From contig NZ_PDHM01000016.1 in NCBI RefSeq assembly GCF_002573715.1, positions 475,649 to 539,648 of the forward strand: DNA of 64,000 bases, given 5' to 3'. A program made the translations under genes and the position numbers. This document shows positions 44,370-55,020 of the stretch, piece after piece. The first letter of the stretch is position 1, and each line of letters begins with the position of its first letter. Source of the DNA: Paenibacillus sp. EZ-K15 (GTDB lineage: Bacteria > Bacillota > Bacilli > Paenibacillales > Paenibacillaceae). The notes below the pieces were generated by a model, which was not told where the DNA came from, searched no databases, and saw only the letters and a list, made by a program, of their open reading frames with translations.

Positions 44370-46112
44370 ATGTCAAGCATCAAGCACGGCAGTATTTTAC
44401 TGGATGAGGAAACCCGCTGGCTCCCCTATTTAAAGAAATCGTTGGAACGAAAACATGAGAACTACAATGACAAGATCAACATGATTCGAACGCCGTTTTC
44501 GAGTCCAGGTTATCATACAACGTTGAAAAACGTGGAATATGTTCACCCGATCAGGGACTCCCTGGACTATGCCTTGGCTATTCTGGATTGTCGGGAGCAG
44601 CAGTATGAAGAGCGAGCATTCGCTATTCTGCGTCATGTCTTGTCGCTTCAAGATCGGCAGCCGGATTCACCGACGTTCGGGATATGGTCCTGGTACTTTG
44701 AGGAACCCCTTGACCACATGTCACCGCCGGATTGGAATTGGGCGGATTTCATCGGCAAGCGATTGCTGCAGGTATTCATCCGACACGGAAACAGGCTCCC
44801 GGCCGATCTGCAACAATTAACATCTCAAGCCATCTGCAATAGCTGTGATGCCATTATCAAGCGAAACGTCGGCCCCGATTATACCAATATCTCGATCATG
44901 GGAGCATTCGTTACGCTGATTGCGGGGGAATGGTTGGATGACCGTTGTTATTACGATTATGGCCTGAAACGGCTTAAGCGGTTATACGATTATTCGATGC
45001 AAACCGGGGCTTTCCTGGAATATAACAGTCCGGCATACAGTACGGTGGCAATTCTGGAACTGTCCGCATTAGCCACCTATACCCAAACGGAAGAGGCCAG
45101 ACATTTGGCAAACGAACTGTTGAATGCGACTTGGCTTATGATCGCCGAGCATTTCCACCCTGTGCTCAAAGAGTGGTCCGGACCTCATGCCCGCTCCTAT
45201 CAAACCTTTCTGGGCCCGTCACATCTTTCGTTTCTTCAAATGGCCTGCAGGGGTGAAGTAGTATTTGTTAGCGAAGACCAATTCGTTTACGGAATGGACT
45301 GGTATGGCCAAGGAGTTGTTTGTCCGCAGCAGCTGTTTGAGCTGTTTACCCGCATTAGCGTGCGGGAACTGAGGCAGGATTTGCCGCCCTATCCCGAGTT
45401 TCGGACCCGGACAGCTTATACGTATATGACTCCGGAATTTTCACTCGGGACATTTAATCATAATGTCATGTGGAAACAGTGCCGAAATCTGCTGGCTTAC
45501 GTTCATTCAGGGGAAGGAGAGCATAGTTATATACACTTACGGCTGTTGCACGATGGCTACGACTTTTGTTCAGGGGTGTTTACAAGTGAGCAAAGCAAAG
45601 CTTCGGCACTGTATGGCATTCAGATCGCACTGGATGGCGGGGATACGCACGTGAATTTGGACCCCATTCATGGACGGATGATGGCATCGGATGTACGAAT
45701 CCGGATTGAAATCGGGAGCTCCGCAGGTGTGCCAGTATGGAAGCAAATCGGAGCGAATGCGTTCCAAACGCAGCTTGGGAAAACGATTGTTGCGGTGCAA
45801 GCTTTGTACGGCGCGATGGACGGATTCGGCCCATTCCGCTGGGACATTGTCGAGAACGGTACCGTAGTAGGACTGGACTATATATTGTACGAAGGAGATC
45901 CCACAGAGATTGATTTTCATGCAATGGAGGAAGCATTGTTCATGTTTGCTTTAATGTTTTCATGCGATGATGAAAGCCCCGTATTTCAAACTTCGGTAAC
46001 TTCTTCAGAGCAAACGGTTCAAGCGTCGCTCGAAGCTGAAGAGAGGTTAATGACGTTAAATCTCGCTAAGAAACCGGCTGACAGGGACGTTTTGTTTCAT
46101 GATCATACATGA
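44370..46112 (+). CDS. Unrecognised 580-residue cytoplasmic protein, probably a carbohydrate-active alpha-toroid enzyme
   Basis: I do not recognise the family. There is no signal peptide or membrane helix. The first about 330 residues are helix-rich with repeated Trp/Tyr/Asp motifs (GIWSWYFEEPLDHMSPPDWNWADFIGKRLLQVF, YTNISIMGAFVTLIAGEWL, GAFLEYNSPAYSTVAI, WSGPHARSYQTFLG), a pattern like (alpha/alpha) toroid lyases and hydrolases. The remainder is beta-rich (SYIHLRLLHDGYDFCSGVF, IEIGSSAGVPVWKQIG, WDIVENGTVVGLDYILYEG), as in the C-terminal sandwich of toroid lyases such as heparinase II/III-like enzymes. AAGGAGG lies seven bases before the ATG at 44370. Its place between the importer and the secreted hydrolase supports an intracellular role in oligosaccharide breakdown, but the reaction is unknown. 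Confidence 0.75.
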   Translation: MSSIKHGSILLDEETRWLPYLKKSLERKHENYNDKINMIRTPFSSPGYHTTLKNVEYVHPIRDSLDYALAILDCREQQYEERAFAILRHVLSLQDRQPDSPTFGIWSWYFEEPLDHMSPPDWNWADFIGKRLLQVFIRHGNRLPADLQQLTSQAICNSCDAIIKRNVGPDYTNISIMGAFVTLIAGEWLDDRCYYDYGLKRLKRLYDYSMQTGAFLEYNSPAYSTVAILELSALATYTQTEEARHLANELLNATWLMIAEHFHPVLKEWSGPHARSYQTFLGPSHLSFLQMACRGEVVFVSEDQFVYGMDWYGQGVVCPQQLFELFTRISVRELRQDLPPYPEFRTRTAYTYMTPEFSLGTFNHNVMWKQCRNLLAYVHSGEGEHSYIHLRLLHDGYDFCSGVFTSEQSKASALYGIQIALDGGDTHVNLDPIHGRMMASDVRIRIEIGSSAGVPVWKQIGANAFQTQLGKTIVAVQALYGAMDGFGPFRWDIVENGTVVGLDYILYEGDPTEIDFHAMEEALFMFALMFSCDDESPVFQTSVTSSEQTVQASLEAEERLMTLNLAKKPADRDVLFHDHT

Positions 46113-46120
46113 ATCTCTAT

Positions 46121-46134
46121 TGTAAGCGTTATCA
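46121..46134. promoter_or_regulatory. CcpA cre site ahead of the large secreted hydrolase
   Basis: TGTAAGCGTTATCA matches the catabolite-responsive element consensus TGWAARCGYTWNCA at every position. It lies 37 bases before the next start codon and straight after the preceding stop, suited to carbon catabolite repression or roadblocking. Confidence 0.75.
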
Positions 46135-46170
46135 AATATGCTTGTTAACGAAAAAGATTGGGGTGAAATG

Positions 46171-49100
46171 ATGTTCAATTCTAAACGATTAAAAGCAACC
46201 ATAGGTCGGTTTTTAATAGGGGTACTACTGTTTGGGTATGTTTTGCCTTGGCAGGGTACTGCACCTATATTCGCTGCTGAACCAGCGGGCGGTCAAGCTA
46301 ACGATTCGGAAGCCGTTCAATTGAGTCCGATCGAGGATACCTACGTGAATGCCGGTGGAAATGCGGCTAAAAATTACGGTTCCTCGAACCTGCTTCTAGT
46401 CAAAAATTACGATGCGGACAGCAATCTGAACAGGCAAGCGTATTTGAAATTTGATTTGAGTTCATATTCCGGCGAGCTTGGATCGGCCAAGTTAAAGGTG
46501 TATGCCGTCGATACCGAGAATTCGACCATTGGCGTTCAGGCCTACGGCATGGAGAATGATGCTTGGGAGGAAAATACGGTTACCTGGAACAATAAACCTG
46601 AAATTGATCATTATTTGGCTACGGTGAATGTAGGAAAAACGGCAAGCTGGCATGAATGGGATGTGACCAGCTTCATTAAAGAACAATTGGTTACAGACGG
46701 AGTAGCCAGCTTTGCGTTGGTAGAGCAGGCTGCGAAAGGTCATGCCGTTTCGATCAACAGCAAGGAAAACACGACTAACCGTCCTTATTTGGAAATCTCC
46801 GTCAACCGTACGAATGCAAACGCTCCGAGTTGGTCTGACGGCGGGATTGTCCATGTTTCGAACGTTACCGAGAACGGTATGATGCTGGAATGGTCTGCAG
46901 CGACCGACCCTGCTGGCGTGACAGGATACAAAGTATACCAAAATGGAGGCCTTATCGGGACGCTGAATGGCTCGACGACCTCTTATGAGGTAACCGGGCT
47001 TGCGGTCGGCAAGAAATATACGTTCAAAGTTGAAGCCGGGAATGCTCAAAATGAATGGAGCCATGACGGGCCATATATTACCGCGGAGACGCCGACAACG
47101 AAATTGATCCAGGTACGTCCGGGTAATGTATTTTCGGACGGCGAACCGATCCGTTTTAAAGTCCGAACGGCGAGACCAACCGTATCTTGGGCTGTTTATG
47201 ATTATCAAGGTGCGCTCGCACAAGAGGGTATCGAGACTCCGGATCAAAATGAAGCCATATGGACAGTCCCTCATTCGAAGTATGGTTATTTTACGCTGCA
47301 GGTCAAAGCCGATTTGGCAGGAAGCGATCCCGTTTTAATCAAGACGCCATTTGCGGTGCTTGCACCCCAGGATGAAACCGGAAATGAGAACTCGCCGTTC
47401 GGTGTTTCGACGCATTTGCACCGTTTTCCGCAAGCCTTGACTGCCGATATCGTGAGCCTGATGAAGGAAGCCGGCATCGGACTGGTACGTGGCGGTTATG
47501 AGTGGAGAGGTATTGAAAAAGAGAAGGGGAATTATACGTTTACTCCTCAGCCTGACTACTATATGAACATGCTGGATAAGGACTACTTCGACTTCGTGTT
47601 CGTCTCGGGATATTCGAACCCCCATTACGACAATGACAGTACCCCGTATACGGATGCCGGGCGAGAAGGATTCGCCAATTACATGAAAGCTTACGCGGAT
47701 CATTATCAAGGCCAGATGGATGCTGTCGAGGTTTACAATGAATTCTATGGCAGTTTTGGAGACCGCGGAAACGGACCAGCTGATTCAAAGCCTGAATATT
47801 ATTATCCGCTATTAAAGAAAACGTATGAAACGCTTAAAGCAGCACATCCCGATTTACCCATCCTCGGAACATCGACTGCTGGAGATTTGAAGTGGATTGA
47901 AGACGTGCTTCAGCTTGGCGGGATGCCATACATGGACGGCTTCTCAATTCATCCTTATTTATATCCAGGCCCGCCGGAAGGCTATGAAAACCTGATCACG
48001 GGTGTGAAGGATTTGATCCGAAAGTATAACGATGGGAACTTAAAGCCGATTTGGATTAACGAAACAGGGTGGCCAACGCAATTGGATGCCCGGGGCGTAG
48101 ATGAAAGGACGCAAGCGAATTATCTGCCCCGAGCCTATGTTGTTGCCTTGGGTAACGGCGTGGAGAAGGTCGTTTGGTACGATTTGATTAATGACGGGAT
48201 TCAAAATATAAACGAGGACAATTTCGGTCTTTTACGGAACCCGAACGATAAGCTTGGGAGTCTAACGCCGAAACCCGCATATACCTCATTCGCAACCATG
48301 ACCAGAATGCTGAATGGCGCTTCATTTGCAAGTCGCGATACCACGGACAGCGATATTCGAAGCTATGTCTTTGACAAGAATGGCAGTAATGTCCGAGCTA
48401 TTTGGTCGACAAGCGCTTCATCGATTCCAGCCGTCATTCATACGACAGCTCCCATTCAGATCACGGATATGATGGGGAATACGGATACGTACCTCCCTTA
48501 TAACGGCATCGTATTTGTAACGTTAACCAACGAACCGTTCTATGTCGTTGGGGAAGTGACCGGTATCGAGAAGGATTCGACGTTTGCTTTGATCGGGGAA
48601 GCCTCACAGGCAGGCGACACGATGTCGTTCGCCTTGGAAACCGATAACGCAATGTCTGAAGATTTTGATTTTAGCCTGAACGTGGAAGGACAGCTCTATC
48701 CGGTAACGACGCCAAGCGGGCAAAACACCGTACAAACCATTCAAGTTCCTAGCGGAAACGAGCCTGGCAGCCGTTTGGTAACGGGGATTTTGACGAAAGG
48801 TAATGACAAAATCGGTCTGCTTCGGAGTGCGGCTTCAACGCTTCCATCTTATGATGTTCAGGTTCGTCCCATCATGAATGAGCCGGCTATGAGTAAAGCG
48901 CTCATGGTTACAGTCAAGAATGAATCGAAGTCAAAGGCATTGCAGGTTAACAAAGTGGAATGGAGGTTCGGAACCCAATCCGGAACCGAAGCTCTGAACG
49001 TTTCAGTTCCGTCCGAATCTTCAAGCTCGGTAGAAATTCCGCTTACCGGCTTTAGCACAGGTGTTACCAGTTCAATTAAGGTGACGGTGTATATGGATGG

Positions 49101-50820
49101 TTTAGATCCATATACCTATGAGGGAACTGCCGAGTTTAATCCCGTTCCCCACAGACCCGTCACGGTGGATGGAACGCTTGATCCGGACACTGCGGATAGC
49201 TCTTCTACGATCAATCTGTCGAAAGGTACGGTAAAAATGACGGGATACCAAGGGGCAGGCGATTTAAGCGGAAATGTTTGGTTAAGCTATGATGCCGACC
49301 ACTTATACCTTTCAGCGAAAATCAAAGATGATATCGAAGCATCTCCAGCCATGGGGGCCGATATTTGGAAAAATGACAGCATTCAGTTTGCGGTTGCGGA
49401 CGGCCTTCCGGGAGAAAGCCCCTATTGGCACGAATTCGGAATCTCGCAAACCCCTGAAGGGCCGCAAATCTACAGATGGATTACGCCTCCGGGGGTGGAG
49501 AAGGGGCCGGTTAGGAGTGGAAGTCTGGCCATAAAAAGAGACGAAGATCAGAACGATACCATCTATGAATTATCGCTGCCGTGGTCGGAAATAGCGCCGA
49601 TTAAGGCCGAAAGGAACGGGGTCGTCAGCTTTTCGATGCTTGTCAATGATAATGACGGAAACGGCAGGAAAGGGTTTATTGAATGGGGAGGGGGGATCGG
49701 AGACGGAAAGTTGTCTTCTAAGTTTCGCTCCATGCAATGGATGGTCGCGGAAGACGACATCCCGCCGAAAACGGTCGTTTCCCTGGAAGGGACGGAACGG
49801 AATGGCTGGTATGTAAGTGAAGTACAGGCAACACTTCATGTTACGGATGACGTATTCAAGGTAACTACGACGGTATACAGTCTGGACGAAGGAAAGACAT
49901 GGCTGCCTTATACGGTACCCCTGACCTTTGATCAAGACGGTTCTTATAACCTCTCCTATCAATCGACAGACCATGCAGGGAATATGGAGGAGGTCCAAAC
50001 GGTCACGTTCCGTATCGATAAAACCGCGCCAACAGCTTCGGTCAAATACAGTACTACAGATCCAACCAATCAGGATGTCGTTGCAACGATTACGCCGAGC
50101 GAACCGGTGAAGATTACGAACAATGAAGGAGCTGACAGACATACGTTTTCGGAAAACGGTAGCTTTACCTTTGAGTTCGCCGATGCTGCCGGTAACCCGG
50201 GGACGGTGACGGCGGAAGTCAACAATATTGTAGTGAGCGCTTCGGGGGTGCCGGGGAAACCGAAGCTGTCATCGGATAACGGTCATGATACGGGAATCAA
50301 GGATGGCAGCTACAACATCACGATGAGCATGTGGTGGGGGAATAACGGCACTAGTTACAAATTATATGAGAACGACATCCTGATTGACACGCAGATGCTG
50401 AAGGACGATTCGCCCCATGCCCAATCCGTCGTCACGTCCTTAACCAACAAGACGGACGGATCCTATGAATACGTTGCAGAGCTGACAAATGCTTACGGCA
50501 CGACGCGGAGCGAAGTTCTGGTTGTACAAGTGAACGAAGCTTCGCCAAGCAAACCCGTTCTCTCACATGATAATTGGGACGGAGATGGAAGTTTCAAAGT
50601 CACGATGAACATGTGGTGGGGTACCAATGGATCGATGTACCGACTGTACGAGAACGACGTACTGATTGATACGCAGACACTCTCTGATCAGACGCCACAA
50701 GCGCAAACCGTGGTAACCGAAGTTCGCGATAAACCGGCAGGGACCTATGAATATCGCTGCGAGCTTGTTAACGAAGCCGGTATCACTTCTAGTAAGTCGA
50801 TGACCGTGAAAGTGAATTAA
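46171..50820 (+). CDS. Secreted 1549-residue modular GH-A clan glycosidase
   Basis: Signal peptide ([22 protein letters not shown]), a DNRLRE/CBM96-like domain (about 49-210: [33 protein letters not shown]), fibronectin III (about 217-310), a TIM barrel of clan GH-A (about 405-790) with the acid/base in VEVYNEFYG (Glu524) and nucleophile in WINETGWPT (Glu631), a CBM9/DOMON-like domain (about 995-1180), an OmpL47-type Ig domain (about 1200-1285) and two tandem repeats of about 95 residues each with [14 protein letters not shown] and MWWGTNG motifs, as in Paenibacillus chitinases and glucanases. The catalytic family resembles GH39/GH5 but cannot be fixed. Start chosen at the second ATG of a pair behind GGGGTG; a frame from 46138 lacks a site. 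A cre element lies upstream. Confidence 0.88.
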   Translation: MFNSKRLKATIGRFLIGVLLFGYVLPWQGTAPIFAAEPAGGQANDSEAVQLSPIEDTYVNAGGNAAKNYGSSNLLLVKNYDADSNLNRQAYLKFDLSSYSGELGSAKLKVYAVDTENSTIGVQAYGMENDAWEENTVTWNNKPEIDHYLATVNVGKTASWHEWDVTSFIKEQLVTDGVASFALVEQAAKGHAVSINSKENTTNRPYLEISVNRTNANAPSWSDGGIVHVSNVTENGMMLEWSAATDPAGVTGYKVYQNGGLIGTLNGSTTSYEVTGLAVGKKYTFKVEAGNAQNEWSHDGPYITAETPTTKLIQVRPGNVFSDGEPIRFKVRTARPTVSWAVYDYQGALAQEGIETPDQNEAIWTVPHSKYGYFTLQVKADLAGSDPVLIKTPFAVLAPQDETGNENSPFGVSTHLHRFPQALTADIVSLMKEAGIGLVRGGYEWRGIEKEKGNYTFTPQPDYYMNMLDKDYFDFVFVSGYSNPHYDNDSTPYTDAGREGFANYMKAYADHYQGQMDAVEVYNEFYGSFGDRGNGPADSKPEYYYPLLKKTYETLKAAHPDLPILGTSTAGDLKWIEDVLQLGGMPYMDGFSIHPYLYPGPPEGYENLITGVKDLIRKYNDGNLKPIWINETGWPTQLDARGVDERTQANYLPRAYVVALGNGVEKVVWYDLINDGIQNINEDNFGLLRNPNDKLGSLTPKPAYTSFATMTRMLNGASFASRDTTDSDIRSYVFDKNGSNVRAIWSTSASSIPAVIHTTAPIQITDMMGNTDTYLPYNGIVFVTLTNEPFYVVGEVTGIEKDSTFALIGEASQAGDTMSFALETDNAMSEDFDFSLNVEGQLYPVTTPSGQNTVQTIQVPSGNEPGSRLVTGILTKGNDKIGLLRSAASTLPSYDVQVRPIMNEPAMSKALMVTVKNESKSKALQVNKVEWRFGTQSGTEALNVSVPSESSSSVEIPLTGFSTGVTSSIKVTVYMDGLDPYTYEGTAEFNPVPHRPVTVDGTLDPDTADSSSTINLSKGTVKMTGYQGAGDLSGNVWLSYDADHLYLSAKIKDDIEASPAMGADIWKNDSIQFAVADGLPGESPYWHEFGISQTPEGPQIYRWITPPGVEKGPVRSGSLAIKRDEDQNDTIYELSLPWSEIAPIKAERNGVVSFSMLVNDNDGNGRKGFIEWGGGIGDGKLSSKFRSMQWMVAEDDIPPKTVVSLEGTERNGWYVSEVQATLHVTDDVFKVTTTVYSLDEGKTWLPYTVPLTFDQDGSYNLSYQSTDHAGNMEEVQTVTFRIDKTAPTASVKYSTTDPTNQDVVATITPSEPVKITNNEGADRHTFSENGSFTFEFADAAGNPGTVTAEVNNIVVSASGVPGKPKLSSDNGHDTGIKDGSYNITMSMWWGNNGTSYKLYENDILIDTQMLKDDSPHAQSVVTSLTNKTDGSYEYVAELTNAYGTTRSEVLVVQVNEASPSKPVLSHDNWDGDGSFKVTMNMWWGTNGSMYRLYENDVLIDTQTLSDQTPQAQTVVTEVRDKPAGTYEYRCELVNEAGITSSKSMTVKVN

Positions 50821-50855
50821 CGTCTGCTCGGATGAGTATCGAACGCAAATTAACC

Positions 50856-51273
50856 GGGCCGTCCCAAAAGTAGATTTTAGTTGCTTGACGTACGGCTCTC
50901 ATAAACAGAAAGTGTGTCAAATAAAGCCATGGCGGTGCTCAGGATGTTATTCCCACACCGCTATGGCTTCTGTTTTGATCATTGGCTGTTTTCCCTTGCT
51001 TGCTGCTTGTAACGATGATACTTGAGGCTTACGGTGATTTCCCGCTCTCCCTGGGCTTTCGTACATGTTTTTTTGAGCGGACAACCTTCGCAGCTTTCGC
51101 TTCGATAGAGCCGCTTCCGTAAGAAACCGTTCCTTTCGTAAATGGTTTGGGTAGCACCTCCATTTTACCAAAGAACGGTTTCTTTGCATCTAAAAGTAAG
51201 CAATCTGCACGGAGCGTCTTCTAACAGCAAGAAGGGAGCCTCCCGCAAGATCTAAGATCTTTTGGGACACCCC
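50856..51273 (-). mobile_element. Decayed IS1182-like insertion element (about 418 bp)
   Basis: The ends are inverted repeats: GGGCCGTCCCAAAAG at 50856-50870 and CTTTTGGGACACCCC at 51259-51273 (13 of 15 matching). Between them is only a C-terminal piece of a transposase on the minus strand plus a hairpin (AGCCATGGCGGTG/CACCGCTATGGCT, about 50927-50968). Most of the transposase is deleted. The family call rests on the Cys-rich transposase motif. No clear target duplication is visible. Confidence 0.7.
50979..51140 (-). pseudogene. C-terminal fragment of an IS1182-family transposase
   Basis: On the minus strand this reads YERNGFLRKRLYRSE, then SCEGCPLKKTCTKAQGEREI and HRYKQQARENSQ before a stop. 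The Cys-x2-Cys-x5-Cys pattern followed by a basic stretch is typical of the region near the end of IS1182-type DDE transposases. The catalytic DDE residues are missing and the frame breaks at both sides. Confidence 0.72.
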
Positions 51274-51417
51274 CGTTATTATTCTGCACTTATATAGCGT
51301 ATAGACTCCTTTGCCCTGGAAGAGAGAAGAGGTCAAAGAAAATTCACTTAACAATTACCTGTATTTAGTCGATAATTATATTGATCAGTTGGAATTATTC
51401 GACACAGGAGGGTTCAT

Positions 51418-52872
51418 ATGGATTACTCAAAATTAGGAAAACAATTCATAGGCGGGGAATGGCGAGACGGTAAGAGCGGTAAAGCGCTGCCTGACATCAA
51501 TCCATACAATGATGAGGTCATTACTGCTTTTCAAATCGCAAACGTTGCAGACATTGATGATGCATATCAGGCTGCCTATCAAGCTAAGCTGGAATGGGAC
51601 AAAGTTAATGCTTACCAGAAACGAGACATTCTTGAAAATGCTGTTAAATATATTGAATCGCATGAGGAAGACATTTCCTCCATTATTGTTCAGGAGCTGG
51701 GCGGAACGCGTCTGAAGGCGGCGTTCGAGATCGGTCTTGTGAAGAATATGATTAAGGAAGCGGCAACGTTCCCCCTTAGAATGGAGGGAAAGATTCTACC
51801 TTCCACAGAGGATGGCAAGGAGAACCGCCTGTATCGGATCCCGGCTGGCGTGGTTGGGGTTATCAGTCCATTTAACTTTCCTTTTTTCTTGTCCATGAAG
51901 TCCGTCGCCCCGGCATTGGGTGCGGGCAACGGTGTCGTGCTGAAGCCGCATGAGGATTCGCCGATTACGGGCGGAACCCTGATCGGGAAGATTTTCGAAG
52001 AAGCAGGCGTACCGAAGGGCTTGTTGAATGTGGTGGTGACAGATATTAATGAGATTGGCGATGCGTTCGTAGAGCATCCGATTCCGAGAATCATTTCGTT
52101 CACCGGTTCGACCAAGGTCGGAAGCCATATTGGTCAATTGGCTGTCAAGCACTTCAAGAAGCCGCTGCTGGAGCTCGGCGGGAACAGCGCATTCATTATC
52201 CTGGAAGATGCTGATATCGATTACGCGGTACAAGCGGCGACATTCAGCAGATTCACACATCAAGGCCAGATCTGTATGTCAGCCAACCGGATTCTTGTAC
52301 AGAAGTCGATCTATCAGGAGTTTGTAGATAAATACAAAGAGAAGATTTCTACCCTGACAACAGGGGATCCGAGCGATCCGCAGACCATTATCGGACCCGT
52401 CATCAACCATCGGCAGGCAGAGACACTGCAGAAGCTGATTGAGAAGGGCATTGAGCAAGGTGCAATTCCATTAGTGCGAGGTAATATCACCGGCAGAATG
52501 GTGGAGCCTACCGTCCTTGTCAATGTCAAACCGGATATGGAGGTAGCACAAGAAGAGCTGTTCGGCCCGGTTGTGTGCATCATCCCGTTTGAAACGGAAG
52601 AGGAAGGCATTGCAATTGCCAACGATACACGGTTTGGGCTCAGCGGTGCTATTCACACCGGAAATCTTGAACGTGGGGTAGAATTGGCGAAGAAGGTCCA
52701 TACAGGCATGATCCATGTGAATGATGTCACAATTAACGACGAACCGATTGTAGCATTTGGCGGTGAGAAGCAGTCGGGGTTGGGTCGTCTGAATGGGCAA
52801 TGGAGCCTGGATGAATTTACGACCATGAAGTGGATTTCGGTTCATTACGGACAAAGGAAATTCCCGTATTAA
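51418..52872 (+). CDS. yfmT: Aldehyde dehydrogenase, YfmT-like (vanillin/benzaldehyde dehydrogenase)
   Basis: 484 residues, NAD(P)-dependent oxidation of aldehydes to acids. The fold is complete: AGVVGVISPFNFPFFLSMKSVAPALGAGNGVVLKPHE, SFTGSTKVGSHIG, LELGGNSAFI with general-base Glu252, QGQICMSANRILV with catalytic Cys286, EELFGPVVCI, and FGGEKQSGLGRLNGQWSLDEFTT at the end. The sequence is close to Bacillus subtilis YfmT, reported to oxidise vanillin, and the next gene resembles YfmS, the same pair as in B. subtilis. GGAGGG precedes the ATG. Its promoter region starts right at the IS remnant. Confidence 0.9.
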   Translation: MDYSKLGKQFIGGEWRDGKSGKALPDINPYNDEVITAFQIANVADIDDAYQAAYQAKLEWDKVNAYQKRDILENAVKYIESHEEDISSIIVQELGGTRLKAAFEIGLVKNMIKEAATFPLRMEGKILPSTEDGKENRLYRIPAGVVGVISPFNFPFFLSMKSVAPALGAGNGVVLKPHEDSPITGGTLIGKIFEEAGVPKGLLNVVVTDINEIGDAFVEHPIPRIISFTGSTKVGSHIGQLAVKHFKKPLLELGGNSAFIILEDADIDYAVQAATFSRFTHQGQICMSANRILVQKSIYQEFVDKYKEKISTLTTGDPSDPQTIIGPVINHRQAETLQKLIEKGIEQGAIPLVRGNITGRMVEPTVLVNVKPDMEVAQEELFGPVVCIIPFETEEEGIAIANDTRFGLSGAIHTGNLERGVELAKKVHTGMIHVNDVTINDEPIVAFGGEKQSGLGRLNGQWSLDEFTTMKWISVHYGQRKFPY

Positions 52873-52890
52873 GGGTTGGGGGAGATAGGC

Positions 52891-53760
52891 ATGAATAATG
52901 TGACTGAAGAGCAAACACAGCATGAGCTGATCAGTGCCTTTGTAAAGGTAGCTCCATTGCTGAAAAGTCTAACGAATGATGATATCACGATTGGCATTTA
53001 TGATACGGAGAAACTTATCATTAATATTCCGGGCAAAACCTTCTCGCTGAATGTGAGCCCGGGGGACCCGCTTGTTGAGGGCGATATTGTCACCAATGCG
53101 ATTCGGAATAATACAGCTTTATCGGCTGTCGTTCCGAAAGAGCTGTTTGGATTTCCGCTGGCTGCACGCGCGATCCCGCTGCACGACGAACAGGGCAGGG
53201 TTATCGGCGGCGTAGGCATGGGGACAAGTCTCGAAAAAGCGAATGCGCTGTTTGAGATGGCCGAGAGTTTTTCGGCAATTGTCGAACAGACCACCACATC
53301 CATTGGAGATATCAGCCAATCGATTGCTCACCTTACCGAACGTGTGACCGACGTAACGAACCAAATGACGGACGTCAGTTCCAGTGCGCAGCAGATTGGG
53401 AAGATTTCCAGCGTTGTTAAGGAGATTTCGGATCAGAGCAACATGTTAGGCCTTAATGCTTCTATCGAAGCGGCAAGAGCGGGGGAAGTCGGAAGGGGCT
53501 TCTCGGTTGTTGCCGATGAGATTCGGAAGCTGGCGACAAGCTCCAAAGAGAATGTGGACCAGATTAATGGTATCACAAAGAATATTCAGGAATTTTTGCA
53601 GCGGTTAAATCATGCTTTTTCCGATATCCACACCCTAACCGATACCCAGTCAAGGGCGATTCAGGAATTCTCTACAACGATCCATGAGATTAGTATCAAA
53701 GCTGAGGAGCTAGCGCAGGTTGCTGAAGAAAGCCTGCATGCAAAAGAAAACAAGCAATAG
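52891..53760 (+). CDS. yfmS: Soluble methyl-accepting chemotaxis protein, YfmS-like
   Basis: 289 residues without membrane helices. The N-terminal half is a small sensor domain ([59 protein letters not shown]). The C-terminal half is a chemoreceptor signalling domain with the hairpin tip [42 protein letters not shown]. It would signal to CheA/CheW from the cytoplasm. The ATG at 52891 has GGGGGAG six bases ahead; it follows yfmT by 18 bases and is co-transcribed. It may sense an aromatic compound or redox state linked to the dehydrogenase. Confidence 0.9.
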   Translation: MNNVTEEQTQHELISAFVKVAPLLKSLTNDDITIGIYDTEKLIINIPGKTFSLNVSPGDPLVEGDIVTNAIRNNTALSAVVPKELFGFPLAARAIPLHDEQGRVIGGVGMGTSLEKANALFEMAESFSAIVEQTTTSIGDISQSIAHLTERVTDVTNQMTDVSSSAQQIGKISSVVKEISDQSNMLGLNASIEAARAGEVGRGFSVVADEIRKLATSSKENVDQINGITKNIQEFLQRLNHAFSDIHTLTDTQSRAIQEFSTTIHEISIKAEELAQVAEESLHAKENKQ

Positions 53761-53795
53761 AAACTCTCGATACATATGTACATATCGACATGGTT

Positions 53796-53822
53796 GGCCG
53801 CATATCATTTTGCGGCCTTTTT
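53796..53822 (+). terminator. Terminator of yfmT-yfmS
   Basis: GGCCGCA and TGCGGCC pair across an eight-base loop, followed by T5. Confidence 0.85.
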
Positions 53823-53839
53823 CTTTTGACGAGTTCATA

Positions 53840-53873
53840 AAATCTCTGCTCGTTGGTTGAGCAGAGATTTTTA
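53840..53873. terminator. Second hairpin between yfmS and the reductase gene
   Basis: AAATCTCTGCTC and GAGCAGAGATTT form a perfect 12-bp stem followed by T; it is usable on either strand between two converging genes. Confidence 0.8.
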
Positions 53874-53923
53874 ATGAACATCGTTTCTTATCTGGCTAAG
53901 TTATAGATCAATAAAGCCATCAT

Positions 53924-54871
53924 CTATGATCTACGCATAGGTGGGGAATAATGTTGAAGCTCATCCCAATGAGGTGTCGCTATGTTCGCGCGTATCTTCA
54001 AATGATCAAAAGCTTGCTGTAAAGCAGTCATCTCGTTTGCTGACACAGCCTTATCACTTAACAGGATTCTGCCAATCGGGGTTGATAGCATTATCTTCAA
54101 CAGGATGTAGAACAGCTTCCTTTTTTTACGGGCGAATTGCTTTTGAGCGGCAGGCGTAACCGTAAAGCCGTTTTTCTCCAATACTTGATGCCCCTCATCT
54201 ACAGCATGGATGACAAGATTAAGAAGCTTCTTATCTTTTGCGGCTCTGCGCAAATTCCCGTTATATGAAGAAGCAATGGAATTCAAAGGCAAGATGATAA
54301 CAAAATGACTTTTCAGCCACTCATCCATATTTTTATGGTAAGTCCATTTATATTTGGTGTTAGCCAAAGCCTGATCGATCACAGAACGCCATGACAGATC
54401 CTCTCCTAAACCACCGATCGTTATTTTGGTTCTTGGGCTGCGCACGCTAATGACAAGGCCATTCTCTCTCCAGCCAGCGATCGTCTGAAAAGCGAAAGCA
54501 ACCTTTTTCGTTACCGGACTATGGGTTTGCAAATACTTCTCCATTTTCTCAGGACTTGCATTGTTGCCCATTATAACGATATGGCTGCTATGATTCGCCG
54601 CAAGGGCAGGCAATACCGCCTCGAAATCCGGATATTTCATCACAACAAAAATAAGATCATAAACATCGTCCGGCTGTAGTTCACGGATTACCCTTACGTT
54701 ATTAACCGTTGTGTGGAACTGAAAATAATGCCGAATGACATTGCCGTTCTTCACCAACTCCTCTGCTCGTCGTCCTCTGGCCAGCATCGTGACGTTGTGT
54801 CCTCCACGCACCATCTCGTGGGCTAAATAACTGCCCAAAACCCCTGCGCCGTAAACCAATATTCTCATCAT
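53924..54871 (-). CDS. Ketopantoate reductase-like (PanE/ApbA family) oxidoreductase
   Basis: 315 residues. An N-terminal Rossmann fold with GAGVLGSYLAHEM and the NADP-type sequence LARGRRAEEL, followed by YDLIFVVMKYPDFEAVLPAL, is joined to a helical C-terminal domain with LNSIASSYNGN. True PanE reduces ketopantoate for coenzyme A synthesis. This copy is divergent from a TetR gene with dedicated operators and stands outside any pan operon, so it is more likely a paralogue used for another 2-keto or beta-diketone substrate. The C-terminal Lys/Asn catalytic residues could not be assigned with certainty. The ATG at 54871 has GGAGGG seven bases ahead. Confidence 0.82.
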   Translation of the reverse strand: MMRILVYGAGVLGSYLAHEMVRGGHNVTMLARGRRAEELVKNGNVIRHYFQFHTTVNNVRVIRELQPDDVYDLIFVVMKYPDFEAVLPALAANHSSHIVIMGNNASPEKMEKYLQTHSPVTKKVAFAFQTIAGWRENGLVISVRSPRTKITIGGLGEDLSWRSVIDQALANTKYKWTYHKNMDEWLKSHFVIILPLNSIASSYNGNLRRAAKDKKLLNLVIHAVDEGHQVLEKNGFTVTPAAQKQFARKKRKLFYILLKIMLSTPIGRILLSDKAVSANEMTALQQAFDHLKIRANIATPHWDELQHYSPPMRRS

Positions 54872-54946
54872 CGTGGGTCCCTCCATTTTGGGTTAAACGA
54901 TTGGATCTAACCGTGTTTTTTCAAACGCTATGTTTGTCTTCAACAT

Positions 54947-54980
54947 AGTTTTTAAATAATTGGACTGATATTTAAAAACT
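54947..54980. promoter_or_regulatory. TetR operator copy 1 (perfect inverted repeat)
   Basis: AGTTTTTAAAT and ATTTAAAAACT form perfect 11-bp arms with a 12-bp spacer. It lies on the reductase side of the divergent promoter region. Confidence 0.8.
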
Positions 54981-55020
54981 ACAGCTTGATTCTATATGGG
55001 TATCAACCGGGATGTCAATA

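Noticed and set aside
46138..46170. Earlier in-frame start for the large secreted hydrolase
   Set aside because: It lacks a ribosome site, begins four bases after the cre element, and would add charged residues that weaken the signal peptide.
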